NCBI GenBank assembly: GCA_029948255.1
Contig: JALIZF010001883.1
Location: forward strand, 186,001-250,000
Length of the DNA: 64,000 bases
Reading direction: 5' to 3'
Source: Telmatactis stephensoni
Taxonomy: Eukaryota; Cnidaria; Anthozoa; Actiniaria; Isophelliidae
Part shown: positions 30,183 to 41,137 of the stretch, piece by piece
Layout of the letters: the number at the start of each line of letters is the position of its first letter
How positions within the stretch are numbered: the first letter of the stretch is position 1
Position numbers and translations under genes: made by a program
Notes under the pieces: generated by a model
The model's database searches: none
Seen by the model: the letters and a program-made list of their open reading frames with translations, nothing else
Told to the model about the DNA's origin: nothing

Positions 30183-30723
30183 AGGCCTATTTCCCTCAGC
30201 TGGAGCAACATTTAGAATATGTTGTCGCTCATTATCTTCAACAAAATCAGTTGGTGTTAACATAGTGTCAGTTATACCAGTAGGTACTTCAGCCTCATCT
30301 TCACTTAATTCATCTTCATTTTTAATGCTTTCAGAATCATCATTTGTATTATTTTCATTATTTGTTTGTGACTGATCATGAGTAGTTGTTGTAATTCGAT
30401 CATTACATATTAATTTGGTAATATACTAACTGTATGAGTTACATCAGCAGGTACATTAACAATGTTACCATGTATCTTGAGCTGTTTTCCTCTAGGAGCT
30501 TGCATTAATTTTTGAAATGCTATTCTTGGTGCCAGTAATCTACATTCTAGCTCATTAAGATCAAAGAAAGGTGGCTTTTCTAAAAACTTCATTCCATTAG
30601 CAATAGCACATGGTGGAACTTTGTTTTTAGTTAAATGAGTATAACACGTTCTACAAACCCACTCTTTATCATCTACACTTTTCTTGTCATAGAGATATTT
30701 TATAATATCAGGATTGGTTTGTC
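30183..30723 (-). pseudogene. Helentron 1 zinc segment and Rep entry region
   Basis: The minus-strand frame reads QTNPDIIKYLYDKKSVDDKE, WVCRTCYTHLTKNKVPPCAI, FFDLNELECRLLAPRIAFQK, LMQAPRGKQLKIHGN and VPADVTHTVSILP, then in another frame TDTMLTPTDFVEDNE and VAPAEGNRPL. This is the DUF6570-like N-terminal region of animal Helitron proteins. The frame is cut at 30723 by the Harbinger and continues at 49946. Confidence 0.85.
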
Positions 30724-30907
30724 TAATGCCCCATTCACACCAACTAAACCTGTTTAGTTAAATGTGGTTTAGTTTAAACTTGTTTAGTTAAACTAGTTTA
30801 GTTTGCTCAACTGTTCATACCAAATAAACATTGTTTAGTTAAACTGCCTCTCTCTGGTGTATCAAATCCCCTCCCTGAGATCACTGATTGCGACATTGTA
30901 AACAAAC

Positions 30908-32149
30908 ATGGCGTCTAGTGGTGAAAAGCTGGCAAACTTTGTAACTTTTCTTCTTCAAAAAAAACATGATAAGAACAAAAGAGATTGCATTCGACGCAGA
31001 CATGACCAAAGACGAGTTTCACTTTACAAACGCCGTAGAAGACTGACTTCAATGCTCTTTATGCTGCTTGTTTGGCAATGTGTTTCGTACTCGCTTGCGT
31101 TACGAAAAAATATCTGGGTTTACCCGAGATCACAATCGTTTTGGGAGGAAACATGTCAAGAATGGAATGACCAGCAGTGGGTGAAAAACATGAGAATGTC
31201 TCAAGATTCTTTCCAGCATCTTTTTACCCAAATATCCCGCCGGATCAGCAAGAGAGGCACCAACTATCGCAAGGCGATTCCTGCCCGAGAGCGTTTGGCT
31301 ATCACTCTCTACTGGCTAACAGATAATGCTCACTATCGTACTATCGCAAACCTTTTCGGTATCGGAAAATCCACAGTGTGTTGTATTGTCAGAGAGGTCT
31401 GCAGAGCTATAGTTGAAGTATTATCACCTTTGTATATTCGTCTTCCGAGTCATCAAGAAGTAAGAGTCTTAATTCGTGACTTCAAAGATCGTGCTGGTTT
31501 TCCCCAAGTAGTTGGAGTAGTCGACGGGAGTCACATACCTATTCAAGCGCCGAAAACAAGCCCTGAAGACTATGTAAGCCGCAAAGGATTTCACTCCATT
31601 TTGCTCCAGGCCTTAGTGGACTGTAATTTTTTGTTTCGAGATATATGTGTTGGTTGGCCTGGAAAAGTTCATGACTCAAGAATGTTTAGAAATTCAACCC
31701 TCTTCGATGCCTGCTGTCAAAGGACTTTCCTACCAGCAAACCTGTCAGAAATGATATCTGGTGTGAGGGTACCTGCATTGATCCTTGGCGATGCCCTCCA
31801 AGACTGGCTGATGAAACCTTATAGAGACCGTGGAAACCTTACGCAAAGAGAAATAAATTTCAATAACGTTCATAGTGCCACAAGAGTTGTTGTTGAAAAC
31901 ACATTTGGAAGGATGAAAGCAAGGTTCAGGGTTTTGAGAAAGAAACTAGACATCAATGTTGACAATTGCTGTACTGTTATTGCTGCCTGCTGTATTTTGC
32001 ACAACTATTGTGAGCTGAGGAATGAGGCTTTCAACAATCAGTGGCTAAATGGAATTCAACCCAACATTGTCATCAATCAAAATTGTAACAATCAAGGACA
32101 AAACAGGAATGCAATGGACATAAGAGATGCCATTAAGGACTTTTTGTAA
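30908..32149 (+). CDS. Harbinger DDE transposase
   Basis: A 413-codon intact ORF starting 8 nt after a stop and 180 bp from the left TIR. After a basic N-terminus (residues 20-50) comes the helix-turn-helix-like region (ERLAITLYWLTDNAHYRTIA and FGIGKSTVCCIVREV, 128-165). The DDE_4 nuclease follows with Asp206 in VVGVVDGSHIPI, the HDSRMF block (255-260), Asp295 in LILGDALQDWLMKPY, and Glu330 in VVVENTFGRMKARF. The C-terminus carries CCILHNYCE. All three acids are present and the length is normal (about 350-450). It is expected to act together with the Myb-like protein encoded at the other end. Likely intact. Confidence 0.95.
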   Translation: MASSGEKLANFVTFLLQKKHDKNKRDCIRRRHDQRRVSLYKRRRRLTSMLFMLLVWQCVSYSLALRKNIWVYPRSQSFWEETCQEWNDQQWVKNMRMSQDSFQHLFTQISRRISKRGTNYRKAIPARERLAITLYWLTDNAHYRTIANLFGIGKSTVCCIVREVCRAIVEVLSPLYIRLPSHQEVRVLIRDFKDRAGFPQVVGVVDGSHIPIQAPKTSPEDYVSRKGFHSILLQALVDCNFLFRDICVGWPGKVHDSRMFRNSTLFDACCQRTFLPANLSEMISGVRVPALILGDALQDWLMKPYRDRGNLTQREINFNNVHSATRVVVENTFGRMKARFRVLRKKLDINVDNCCTVIAACCILHNYCELRNEAFNNQWLNGIQPNIVINQNCNNQGQNRNAMDIRDAIKDFL

Positions 32150-32234
32150 GTCAGCTAGCTCTTGGACAATTTTCTCTTTTTTATATTTTCAATACAACAC
32201 ACAGTAAACATGAAACAGAAAAAATAACACAATG

Positions 32235-32430
32235 GATGATAAGGCTAGTGTGGTTCACTGCTCACTGGCCTCTCACCACTCTGGTTTGGGCTCAATACCC
32301 AGCACAGAAGTCACAGATGCTGTAAATACATGTGAGTTAAATTTCTTTGTTGTGTTGTTCTATCCCCGCTCACAAGGGTTTTCTCTCTGGGTTCTCCATT
32401 TTTTTCTTCTGACCGAAAAAATAAACTTGT
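32235..32430 (+). repeat. tRNA-derived SINE
   Basis: An A-box-like GGCTAGTGTGGTTC and, about 40 bp on, a B-box-like GGGCTCAATACCC are followed by a body with AGGGTTTTCTCTCTGGGTTC, a block I recall as common in marine invertebrate SINEs. It then runs into an A-rich AATAAA tail. The 66-codon frame over it is incidental. Confidence 0.6.
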
Positions 32431-33191
32431 GAATTTTAGAACACTTGAATGTAGTGGTAGTGTGTGCAAGAGGATCAGATTAGAAAAAAATACGCAGTCT
32501 AAGACCGCATGTGGCTAGTGCAAATTACTATCAAAAACAACGAAATGTTACAATTTTTAACTGAAATATGAAGATGTCATGAAATATTAATGCTCGACAA
32601 AAATACCAAAACGTTTAATGTTATGGGGCAGATAAAAAAGAAGGCACTTGTATTTTGAAATGTCTTGCAAGGAAATACATGTTTGCACTGGCTGAATTGG
32701 GGGCTGAAACACCTGCATGTTTGTTTTTAAAATAATAATCTATTTGACACATTTAAGTAAAAAGTGGGTTTATCAACAATACAAACCGTTTTATTGTGCT
32801 GATGTTGTACAATAAATGTATATAAACTATAAACTGTAACAAATTGAAAGAATCAAGAACATGAAAACATTTTTGAAAACTATTAATTAAAACTGCTCTA
32901 TTGAAAATATTAAAATATAAGAAACTGCTAATAAATTGTACATAATTTGTGAACTGTAACAAATGTGACACTGCTTGGAAATTACAGTGTATGAATTGTA
33001 ATAAAGGTAATTTAAATTGCTTTTTACAACATTTGACTAAAATCTTGCAATCTGATTGGCCGAGAGCCATTGTTAATAAGAGTACTGACAATAGCTGACG
33101 CCAACATGTCACGCTCGTCCTTACAGAAAGAAGTTTGGGACAGTTTTTCAAACAGATTTGGACGGAAAAGATCTAAGAAAATGTTGTAAAA
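32431..33191. other. Harbinger interior or Helentron flank; no gene seen
   Basis: AT-rich. From about 33040 a segment with CTGATTGGCCGAGAGCCATT and AATAAGAGTACTGACAAT resembles the adjoining palindrome. The junction between the Harbinger and Helentron 2 3' end must lie between 32150 and 33662 but was not resolved. Confidence 0.4.
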
Positions 33192-33376
33192 AACAAATTG
33201 AAGATAGTTTTCCATTGTCAGTACTCTTATTAATCATGGATGACGTCAAAAAATGTCCAAAACTTAGCAGTGAAAACACTCGCTGCGCTCGTGGTTCCAC
33301 TTTAGTTTTGAACATTTTTTGACGTCATCCATGATTAATAAGAGTACTGACAATGGAAAACTATCTTCAATTTGTT
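33192..33376. mobile_element. Near-perfect 185-bp palindrome (MITE)
   Basis: AACAAATTGAAGATAGTTTT at the left is mirrored by the inverse at the right; arms of about 75 bp include TCATGGATGACGTCAAAAAA. The centre holds ACACTCGCTGCGCTCGTGG. Part of the arm also occurs once more at 33070-33092. Confidence 0.8.
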
Positions 33377-33662
33377 AAATAATGCTTGTTGTACCTGGCG
33401 TTCCAAGCATGTGCATGAAAACATTTTCGTAAAAAATATTTATGTATCTGTAGTTTAACATGGAGCTAATATTACTCCAGAAAACTAGTCGTTGAAAAAG
33501 GCTGCTATAAGACTGAGTTAATGCTATTTAACAGTAACAAAATTTAAGTAAAATTTTGGTCTTGAGAATTCGGTACCATGTATAACTAAGATATTAAGGA
33601 TGTTCAGTGTTTTTCAGTACAGGTACATAAAACTTCCTACATGGTGCTACAAGCATATGTTT

Positions 33663-35867
33663 TTACAGGAATTGTGTCACTATCTTAGTTGACCTCTCAA
33701 CAAGGATGTTCACAGTTTTTGAATTTAGTAAAAGGACTTTCAACTCATTGTCAGAGATATCCATCAGTGTCTTTGTTTGTCCATTTATTAAGAGAAAACT
33801 CTCAAGGGCGTCATTAAATGCTGTGTAGTGGGTGAGCTGCTTGCCTTCTTGAATTACAATCTTGCAAACTAACTTAGATTTGACCATCTCTGTTAAAATG
33901 GAATTTTTGCAATTTCCACATGTCGTCAATGACTCTTCTGATTGTTTCTGTATATTGCCATTGCAAATAATGCAAAAATCTTTCCTGATGACGTCCAGAC
34001 CAATGATTTTACCCTTAACAAGGTTTTCTTGGATGTCTGGTACAGACAAGTCATCAACATCTAATATATCATCAATTTTTGCTATGTTGGTACCCCTGGT
34101 AGTGTTTACATACTTGGTGTCATCAAATATTTTTACCTTGAGATTGGTAAAGTGATAAGATTTGCCACGATCAATCTGATCAATAGCATTTTCCCATAGC
34201 TCCAATCTTATTTGGCCTGAGTTGTCAGCGATGATACAATCTGCTTTCATGCAAGATTCTCCTCTAACAACTATAACTTGTTTCTGCTCTGCCTTTGAGA
34301 GGACTTTTGCCTTTATGTCTATGGTGTCAAATTGAGATTTTGTAGCAATGTTTTCAATGTTGACTAGATGATTGGAAAATGACTCTTGGAAGGCAAAATC
34401 TAAGAGTGAAGATCGGATGGTTACTTTGCTTTTTTTTCTGATGGTGACATCTAACTGCTCAGCATTTCTCTTGTTGGGGCTCAGTTGTCCACCTAGGACT
34501 TCTATAGGAGTTTTGTTCATTTGAAAGTTCTTAAACTCACTTCTTCGTTGTGGGTCGTAGCATACTACTCTTTGAGTTTTTGTGGGGGATGTCTGCAAAT
34601 TGAGGTCGAAATAGTTGGTTTTTCTATCATTCTGCGCAATCTTGATATCTGATAAAAGATGAATATAGCCTTTGACAGATGTAGCTGTGGATGCATAGAA
34701 GAGAACAAAATATTTCAGTCTATACTATATGTCAACAGATAATTGTATGAACGTACTTGCTGAGCTAGCCTTGTTTTGAGGGGTTGAAGGGGTTGATTCA
34801 ACTGATACCATAGTAACATCTAAAATAAGACAGAAAGTATGTTATACTTTAATACAATGTACTTACTATAATGATAATGATAATAATAATGATAATAGTG
34901 CAGTATTATTATGTTATTATGACAGTGCAAAATGAAGCTACACGAAAGGTATAAAGTTTGTATTAACTTACCTGATGTTGAAGTATTCTGGGTTTGATGA
35001 TTTGATGACGTAGTGTCTAAAATGGTATAAAAACTGTAAACATACAGTGATACTATGCATTATATATTCAAAATTATTAATATGTTACTCAAGTCAAATA
35101 TAATTCCCAAATATTATTATCCAATATGATTAGGCAAGGACCACGGAGTACCGTAAAAAGTGGGGGGTCGAGACAAAAGTGTGTGTGTGTGGGGGGGGGG
35201 GGGGGGGGCGAAGCAACAGTTGGGACTTGAATCATCAGCAAAAGATAGGAAATTGGCAGAGATGAAGGAAAAAGTGGGGGGGCGCGGCCAACTCCCCCCC
35301 CCCATCTCCGCGGCCCCTGTTGGGTATTAACTTACCTGATGCTGAAGCAGTCTGGGTTTGATGATTTGATGACGTAGTGTCTAAAATGGTATAAAAACTG
35401 TAAACATACAGTGATAGAGTGCTCACACTTAAAGCATGAAACAATTAGTACTAATTACTACTAAATAGTGTTGATTAGACAATAGAAAACAAAGGAATTT
35501 GCATGATTTATAGCCTATTTTGTATTATTTGTTTCACGCATTTAGTGCGAGCACTCTACTATGCATTATATATTCAAAATTATTAATATGTTACTCTAAG
35601 TGAAATATAATTACACAATATTTTTATCCAATATAATTAGGTATTAACTTACCTGATGCTGAAGCAATCTGGGTTTGATGATTTGATGACGTAGTGTCTA
35701 AAATGGTATAAAAACTGTAAACATACAGTGATACTATGCATTATATATTCAAATTGATTAATATGTTACTCTAAGTGAAATATTATTACACAATATTTTT
35801 ATCCAATATAATTAGGTATTAACTTACCTGATGCTGAAGCAGTCTGGCTTTGATGATTTGATGCCAT
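33663..35867 (-). CDS. RPA-like single-strand DNA-binding protein, six exons
   Basis: Proposed exons: 35867-35828, 35697-35653, 35380-35336, 35016-34972, 34819-34757, 34684-33663. Every border is AG/GT(A) (TTTTAG acceptors, CAG/GTAAGTT donors, CAA/GTACG after exon 5). The coding sum is 1260 nt, exactly 420 codons. Exons 1-4 encode a Ser/Thr/Gln-rich tail of 15-residue repeats (DTTSSNHQTQTASAS). Exon 6 has the OB fold (VKGYIHLLSDIKIAQNDRK, TNYFDLNLQTSPTKTQR, DCIIADNSGQIRLELWENA, YHFTNLKVKIFDD) and a zinc ribbon (FCIICNGN then TTCGNCKNS). It presumably binds ssDNA during rolling-circle transposition. The ATG lies in the first repeat copy; upstream exons are unknown. Confidence 0.85.
35135..35319. 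mobile_element. G/C-tract MITE with 5-bp target duplication
   Basis: Imperfect TIRs CAAGGACCACGGAG (35135) and CTCCGCGGCCCCTG (ends 35319); flanks TTAGG (35130-35134) and TTGGG (35320-35324). The paralogous intron copies have a single TTAGG here, proving the insertion. It contains a 19-G run (about 35190-35208), a GT tract and a C run. Superfamily unknown. Confidence 0.75.
35417..35556. mobile_element. TA-flanked MITE (Tc1/mariner-like target)
   Basis: TIRs begin GAGTGCTCaCACTtAAaGC and end inversely GCGAGCACTC. TA lies on each side (35415-35416, 35557-35558), and the paralogous intron copies have a single TA at the same place (gtgatactatgc). 140 bp, no ORF. Confidence 0.85.
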
Positions 35868-35967
35868 AGTTTCTAAAATGGTATAAAAGCCTTTTATATA
35901 AGTGTCATACATTATGAATAATTTATACTTTACTCTAAACCAAATGTAACTAAATGTATATTACAGA

Positions 35968-38900
35968 TTAAACTGTATCAAAGGCATTAAAAAGAACACA
36001 AATAGCTTTGTGGTCTGAAAAATATGTCTCTAATATTTGATAGTTCACTTGTGTGTCACTCAAGTTTGTATAAATATGATCAATACAAGTATTGTTGTCA
36101 GTGGTACTGCATGAAACTAGTTGCCTATAACCATTGTCACTAATTAATAAGTTGTAAAGTGGTGTTCGTTGATAATTATTTAACCAGTTTATATTGAAGT
36201 CACCCATAATTATGCTAAATTGAGTTTGTAATATTTGTAAAGTTTCTCTGAGTGCAGTACACAGGAGTTCTATGGATACTGCAGGTGATCTATAGATTCC
36301 CACCACTGTTACATGGGGAATTACGATGAATCTCATAATAGTTATTTCTACACCATTTCTATTGGCACAGTATGGATAACCTGGATAATAGTCAAGACTG
36401 CTATAAACTGCTGTGCCACCAAAGGGCCGTCGATTTTCTATATTTCTATGTGGAGCATCATTTCTAAACAATCTGTATTTATCATTGTTTATTTGATACA
36501 AGTTGTCATTGTCAAGTTGAGATAATCTGGTTTCTGCAAAAATATTAACATCTGTATATGAATAATTCATATCTGCACATATATCTGTAATGTGCTTGTG
36601 TAACGATCTTGCATTGAGAGAACACAATTTGATGCAGATTTGATCTGAATTGTAAGTAGGAGATATACATAGTTGCAGTTGGCCCTCAGTTCTTAGTCTT
36701 TGCATTTCTTCCTGTACCGAAGTACTTACAGCTATTTTATTTTCACATAAATCAGTAATGTACAAACCCTCTATAGTTGTAACTCTACTAAGGCCTACAT
36801 AATGTATGTGAGGTATTGATCTTCTAGTATCAAAATTAACTACAATTCGCGTCTCAGTATCACCTTGAGATCTATGTATGGTTTTAGCAGCAGCAGGTCT
36901 GAATGGAAACTGTTTTCTTAGAATTTGCACAGTTCTACTTTTACCTACAGCAAATTGTGCAGTTACAGGCTTTATAGGTGTCCAAGTAGATTGTATACCT
37001 TGGGCATACAGGTGTCTATTATCATGTCTTGTTTTTTCACCAACATCAGCATGATCAAACTGAACCCATATTATACCAGATGGTTTGTCTGGCTTATGTA
37101 TTTGTATTAATCTTACAACATTACCAGCACCATTTGTCATACCATCATCCATTCTAGTGTTAAGAGATATCTCTGTTCTTTCACCGACAGCTAGTTTGAG
37201 GATGGAATATAGTTGTTTTGTCTTCCTAGGATCACTAGGCACTTGTTTCAGTATTTTGTCTCTGAGTTCAGGTGACTCTGCTCCTATGACACTGTCATGT
37301 GCTTTAATACAATATTTTGTACCTGATAGAGCATTGTGTGTGCTATCATTGAAATCAGTCACTTTAGCATTTTGAATGAATAAGTGAGGTACCTCTTTTG
37401 GATAATTACTGCTATTGGGCTGTATAACTCTTTCTTTGAATTTTATCATATCTTCATGGGTGTGATTACCCTCTCTTAACCTATTCAACATTTCTGCAAA
37501 CTGCTTACTATCTCTTTGCCTCATTATTTGCTTGAGCTCAAACATTTTGAAAAGTTCTTGCCATATGTTAGGGGCAAGAATACCATATTCATTATTGTCC
37601 ATATCTTTAAATATATAGTTATCCATTACGGGTTGCAACTGAAATAAGTCTCCAATAGCAACAATACTAACTCCACCAAAGGGTAGTGAACTGCCTTTGA
37701 TATCCTTCAATCTATTGTTTATTTGTACATTGAACATAGTGTTGCCTACCATACTTATCTCATCTATGAATATCAGTTTAACTCCACCAAGCTGACATCT
37801 TAATGTGTTAAGTCTACTTGAATCAAGCTTTTTATAGTCTCTTAGTGACTGACAGGCTGGTATTGCTAGTGCACTATGAATAGTGTTACCTTTGATATTA
37901 TATGCTGCTTTACCTGTTGGTGCTAACATTAATACTTTTGTTTCAGAAAAATTTACACCAGCTCTAGTGTTATAATACTTAAGTGCTGCCTGGTACAAGG
38001 CTTTGGTAACATGTGATTTACCAACACCTGCTCCTCCACTGAGAAAGCAATGAAATGGTTCATCTGATGTTTTTATAAGATGAAGAACATGATAAAAAAA
38101 TTCCTTCTGTTCTTTGTTTAATGCCTGTACCATGTGTCTGTATTCATCATCTTGTAATTCATTCATTATTAATGGTTCAGTGTTTAGATCAACTGATGGT
38201 ATTCCTAAATCATCTGATAAATTATAGCTTTCATTAAAGTCAGGATGCAAGTCCTGATCTCCTTCGGCTTGATCTTGTTGTTCACAAGTTTGTGTGCAAG
38301 GAGCAATAGTGTCATATGAATCTTCTATTCTACTCATCTCCTGTTGTATTTCATCAAAATCTTCATTGCATACAGCATATTCTTTCATCTGTTTATTGAT
38401 ACCTTTTTGCAGCAACATGTACTGTTCTTGATAGGAAGAACAATTACCAAGTAAATCAGTTTCTTCATTACGCCATGAGGTAAATAGCATTAATAACTCT
38501 CGATAGTGTTTTTCAGGATCAGATTCTTTATTGAACCACACACTTCTTATTATTCTGGCTTTGCTTCTTCTTTTAGTTTTGCCTGACCTTTTCTTAGTTA
38601 ACTGGTCATCGTCATCATCATCATTATGATCATCATCAATAAAGGATTCCAATGGGAGACCATCAACATCCACCTCATTTGTTTGCTTTACAAATGGTTT
38701 TCCACTACAATCATACCATGCAGCCCAGTCTGCAAGGGTTAGATGTTCATATTTTGCTGGACGCTTAGAATATCTTTTTATTAATCCACTAGTGTAGATG
38801 TCTTCACACTCATCATCCATGTCTTTGAGATCACTCAATGGTTTTAAAAGCTCCACCCTCTCATCAGGAGGTGACGTGTTTATGAATATGATCTGCCTGG

Positions 38901-40185
38901 ATGACTTTCTCATAGGTAGTTGCAATACAATGTACACAGCCTCTTGTGCACTTATTTCAACATTGTTAACAAACTTACTGCCGATATCTCTGACTTGCTG
39001 CTTTATGTTCAAGTTACCTTTTCTTGCTTCTGTACAGGCTTGTCGCAAAAGTTCACTCATACCTTTTTGACCTTTTGATATGTAATTTGCTATGTATACA
39101 GCACATGCATAAACATCTAGTACATACTGGATATCCATATTGGCTCTCCATGCACTGAGACAAGCAGGATTGTAATTGTTGATACGTAATTCATTGGGAG
39201 TTCTTTTCAAGAAAACAGTGGGTGTATTAAGTGAAGAGCTTATAGCAAGTAAATAGTTCTCTTCAGTGACTTTCAGGCTACTAAGCAAGTGATCAAAGGA
39301 AATGTCTTCGCCTTCTTTCATGTCATTCAAATGCTTTTTGATGACCTTCCAGTTGTCTTTGTGTATCTTTATTTGACATTGAGGTGTATCTCTATCTAGG
39401 GGATAGAGTATCAAAGTTTGCCTCATTGGAGGTTGTGGGTAATTGAATCTACACTGACTAGTTGTGTTTTTACGACATGTATGTGAATGTCGATGAACTT
39501 GCCTATTCACAAGATGAAGAAGGCAAGGGTCATCAATTGGCTTATGACAAGTAATTATCTTGTCAATATATTCTGTTACTTCTATATCGCTATTAATTTT
39601 AAATTCTGGTGCTCCTTCCAGCCATATTAGCATGTGTATATGTGGTGACCCTCTTTGTTGGTATTCTACTCTGTAGAACCAGTCCGATATTTTCCCTAAA
39701 GGTTCAGCCGGACTTAGAAGAAAGCTTGTCAGAAATTGATTGACTTGATAGTCAAAATGCCTGGCACATGTTACAGGGTCACTTTGGATCAAGCGACACC
39801 TATCTTCCCAATTAAGATTTTCTAGCTGTTCATCAGTATATTGCTTATGATCTATTAGTTGTCCTAGTATTCTGAGTAAGTGCAACCACTGTGTCTCAGC
39901 AGATGAAAAACTACAAAACAGTGTAGCAGGTCCCAATTGTCTTATCATTGCAAACAAGTCTTTTTTGGCTTTTTCGAAATATGGAGGGGACCCACGTAAT
40001 GCATTTAGGAATCTGTATCCCTCATCTAGACGAATTAGCTTGTCCAATGCACCTTCCTGTTTTAATTGCCCAGCACTAATATTCCTCTTGTTGCTCTTGC
40101 ATTTTCTAAGTGCAATATGTGACTTTCCTAAAAGGATTTTCATTTGTAGCTTCTTTGTTTTATAGAAAATATTTTCAATGCACAT
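35968..40185 (-). CDS. Helentron Rep/helicase/endonuclease polyprotein
   Basis: A 1405-codon ORF. The Rep domain has [33 protein letters not shown], the HUH metal site [13 protein letters not shown] (His182, His184) and the two-tyrosine helix AVYIANYISKGQKG (about 365-380). An acidic linker (DDDHNDDDDDDQ) and charged region follow. The PIF1-like SF1B helicase has Walker A SGGAGVGKSHVTKAL (about 715), LAPTGKAAYNI, Walker B LIFIDEISMVG, GDLFQLQPV and motif VI AAAKTIHRSQGDT. The C-terminal endonuclease of the exonuclease-endonuclease-phosphatase fold (from about 1180) has LCSLNARSL, FAETRLSQ, GIYRSP, IIMGDFNINW, CIDHIYTNL and YFSDHKAI. All key residues are present. The start Met is arbitrary: homology continues upstream only to about 40200 (SDNRAR), where the insertion begins. 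Confidence 0.95.
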   Translation of the reverse strand: MCIENIFYKTKKLQMKILLGKSHIALRKCKSNKRNISAGQLKQEGALDKLIRLDEGYRFLNALRGSPPYFEKAKKDLFAMIRQLGPATLFCSFSSAETQWLHLLRILGQLIDHKQYTDEQLENLNWEDRCRLIQSDPVTCARHFDYQVNQFLTSFLLSPAEPLGKISDWFYRVEYQQRGSPHIHMLIWLEGAPEFKINSDIEVTEYIDKIITCHKPIDDPCLLHLVNRQVHRHSHTCRKNTTSQCRFNYPQPPMRQTLILYPLDRDTPQCQIKIHKDNWKVIKKHLNDMKEGEDISFDHLLSSLKVTEENYLLAISSSLNTPTVFLKRTPNELRINNYNPACLSAWRANMDIQYVLDVYACAVYIANYISKGQKGMSELLRQACTEARKGNLNIKQQVRDIGSKFVNNVEISAQEAVYIVLQLPMRKSSRQIIFINTSPPDERVELLKPLSDLKDMDDECEDIYTSGLIKRYSKRPAKYEHLTLADWAAWYDCSGKPFVKQTNEVDVDGLPLESFIDDDHNDDDDDDQLTKKRSGKTKRRSKARIIRSVWFNKESDPEKHYRELLMLFTSWRNEETDLLGNCSSYQEQYMLLQKGINKQMKEYAVCNEDFDEIQQEMSRIEDSYDTIAPCTQTCEQQDQAEGDQDLHPDFNESYNLSDDLGIPSVDLNTEPLIMNELQDDEYRHMVQALNKEQKEFFYHVLHLIKTSDEPFHCFLSGGAGVGKSHVTKALYQAALKYYNTRAGVNFSETKVLMLAPTGKAAYNIKGNTIHSALAIPACQSLRDYKKLDSSRLNTLRCQLGGVKLIFIDEISMVGNTMFNVQINNRLKDIKGSSLPFGGVSIVAIGDLFQLQPVMDNYIFKDMDNNEYGILAPNIWQELFKMFELKQIMRQRDSKQFAEMLNRLREGNHTHEDMIKFKERVIQPNSSNYPKEVPHLFIQNAKVTDFNDSTHNALSGTKYCIKAHDSVIGAESPELRDKILKQVPSDPRKTKQLYSILKLAVGERTEISLNTRMDDGMTNGAGNVVRLIQIHKPDKPSGIIWVQFDHADVGEKTRHDNRHLYAQGIQSTWTPIKPVTAQFAVGKSRTVQILRKQFPFRPAAAKTIHRSQGDTETRIVVNFDTRRSIPHIHYVGLSRVTTIEGLYITDLCENKIAVSTSVQEEMQRLRTEGQLQLCISPTYNSDQICIKLCSLNARSLHKHITDICADMNYSYTDVNIFAETRLSQLDNDNLYQINNDKYRLFRNDAPHRNIENRRPFGGTAVYSSLDYYPGYPYCANRNGVEITIMRFIVIPHVTVVGIYRSPAVSIELLCTALRETLQILQTQFSIIMGDFNINWLNNYQRTPLYNLLISDNGYRQLVSCSTTDNNTCIDHIYTNLSDTQVNYQILETYFSDHKAICVLFNAFDTV

Positions 40186-40953
40186 TCTAGCTCGATTATC
40201 TGAGTGATATTACAATTCTTTTAATAAGAATATTTTAATGCTTGATAATAGTTCATGACATGAATCAATATTGTACATTGTAATTGAAGATTCCAGCATG
40301 AAACTTAAAATGATCTTAGTGCAAATTTTGATAATGTTGTGACTTCAAAAGAAAACATGTGGTGAACTAAATTGTTTAAAATGGTAACTGACAAATCTAA
40401 ACAATTATCACTGTCTTGCCATATATTTGAACCAGTTTAAATTATTGTTCAAAAATTCAAATGATTACTTGGGCCATTTTCATTTTGGAACTTTCAACTG
40501 CTATCTATTTATTTACTACTCTACTTATAACTTAAGCCAGTTTTTTAACCAATATATAATCATAAAATAGAAAACATCAGCATTGGTTAACAAGCTTAAG
40601 AGATTTGTAGAGTAGAACAACAGTAACTAATAATTCATATTATGCTCAAATATAGAATTTGAGCACTGTAATTACAAATATTTCTTTGTACATGTGTTGT
40701 CATGTATTCTGATTAAATGCAAGCACTTAAATGAAAAAAATTGTAGATTTCAATAAATATACTTTCATTTATCAATAAATAGTTCTAATAATATTAATAG
40801 TTCCTAATAATTGTTTATGGTATCACAAAGCAATGAGTGAATAAATAAATAAAATGCAGCAAATAAATAAGATATATTTTAGGGAATCCTTGATCAAGTT
40901 ATTAATTTTTTTTAAACAATATTATTTTATATTACATTTTCACTTTATTTAGA
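40186..40953. other. No gene seen
   Basis: AT-rich DNA with stops in all frames at the left edge of the foreign segment. Confidence 0.4.
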
Positions 40954-41137
40954 GGTTAACGCACTCAGCGAGTGAATTATCGGGATTTATCTTCACGAGT
41001 TTGCTAACAATGAACGAGAAATTTTAAATACTGCACGAGGCGTTAGCCGAGTGCAGTATGAAAAAATTTCGAGTTCATTGTTAGTAAACGAGTGAAGATA
41101 AAATCCCGATAATTCACGAGCAAAGAGTGCATTAACC
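40954..41137. mobile_element. Near-perfect palindromic MITE
   Basis: GGTTAACGCACTC at the left and GAGTGCATTAACC at the right, with arms containing GTGAATTATCGGGATTTATC and AACAATGAAC mirrored across a GGCgttaGCC centre. Arms are about 88 bp with little divergence. Confidence 0.8.

Larger units (their letters stand above)
34972..35872 (-). repeat. Tandem 175-bp cassette, each with one 45-nt micro-exon
   Basis: Four copies of a unit carrying the exon (45 nt each at 35828-35872, 35653-35697, 35336-35380, 34972-35016) with its acceptor, donor and intron flank. Spacing is 175, 317 and 364 bp. The two longer spacings return to about 175 when the insertions at 35417-35556 and 35135-35319 (with their duplications) are subtracted. 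Exons are symmetric (phase 1-1), so copy number can change without a frameshift. Confidence 0.88.

Noticed and set aside
32753..33215. Minus-strand 132- and 63-codon frames
   Set aside because: AT-rich sequence running into a palindromic MITE; no conserved motif.
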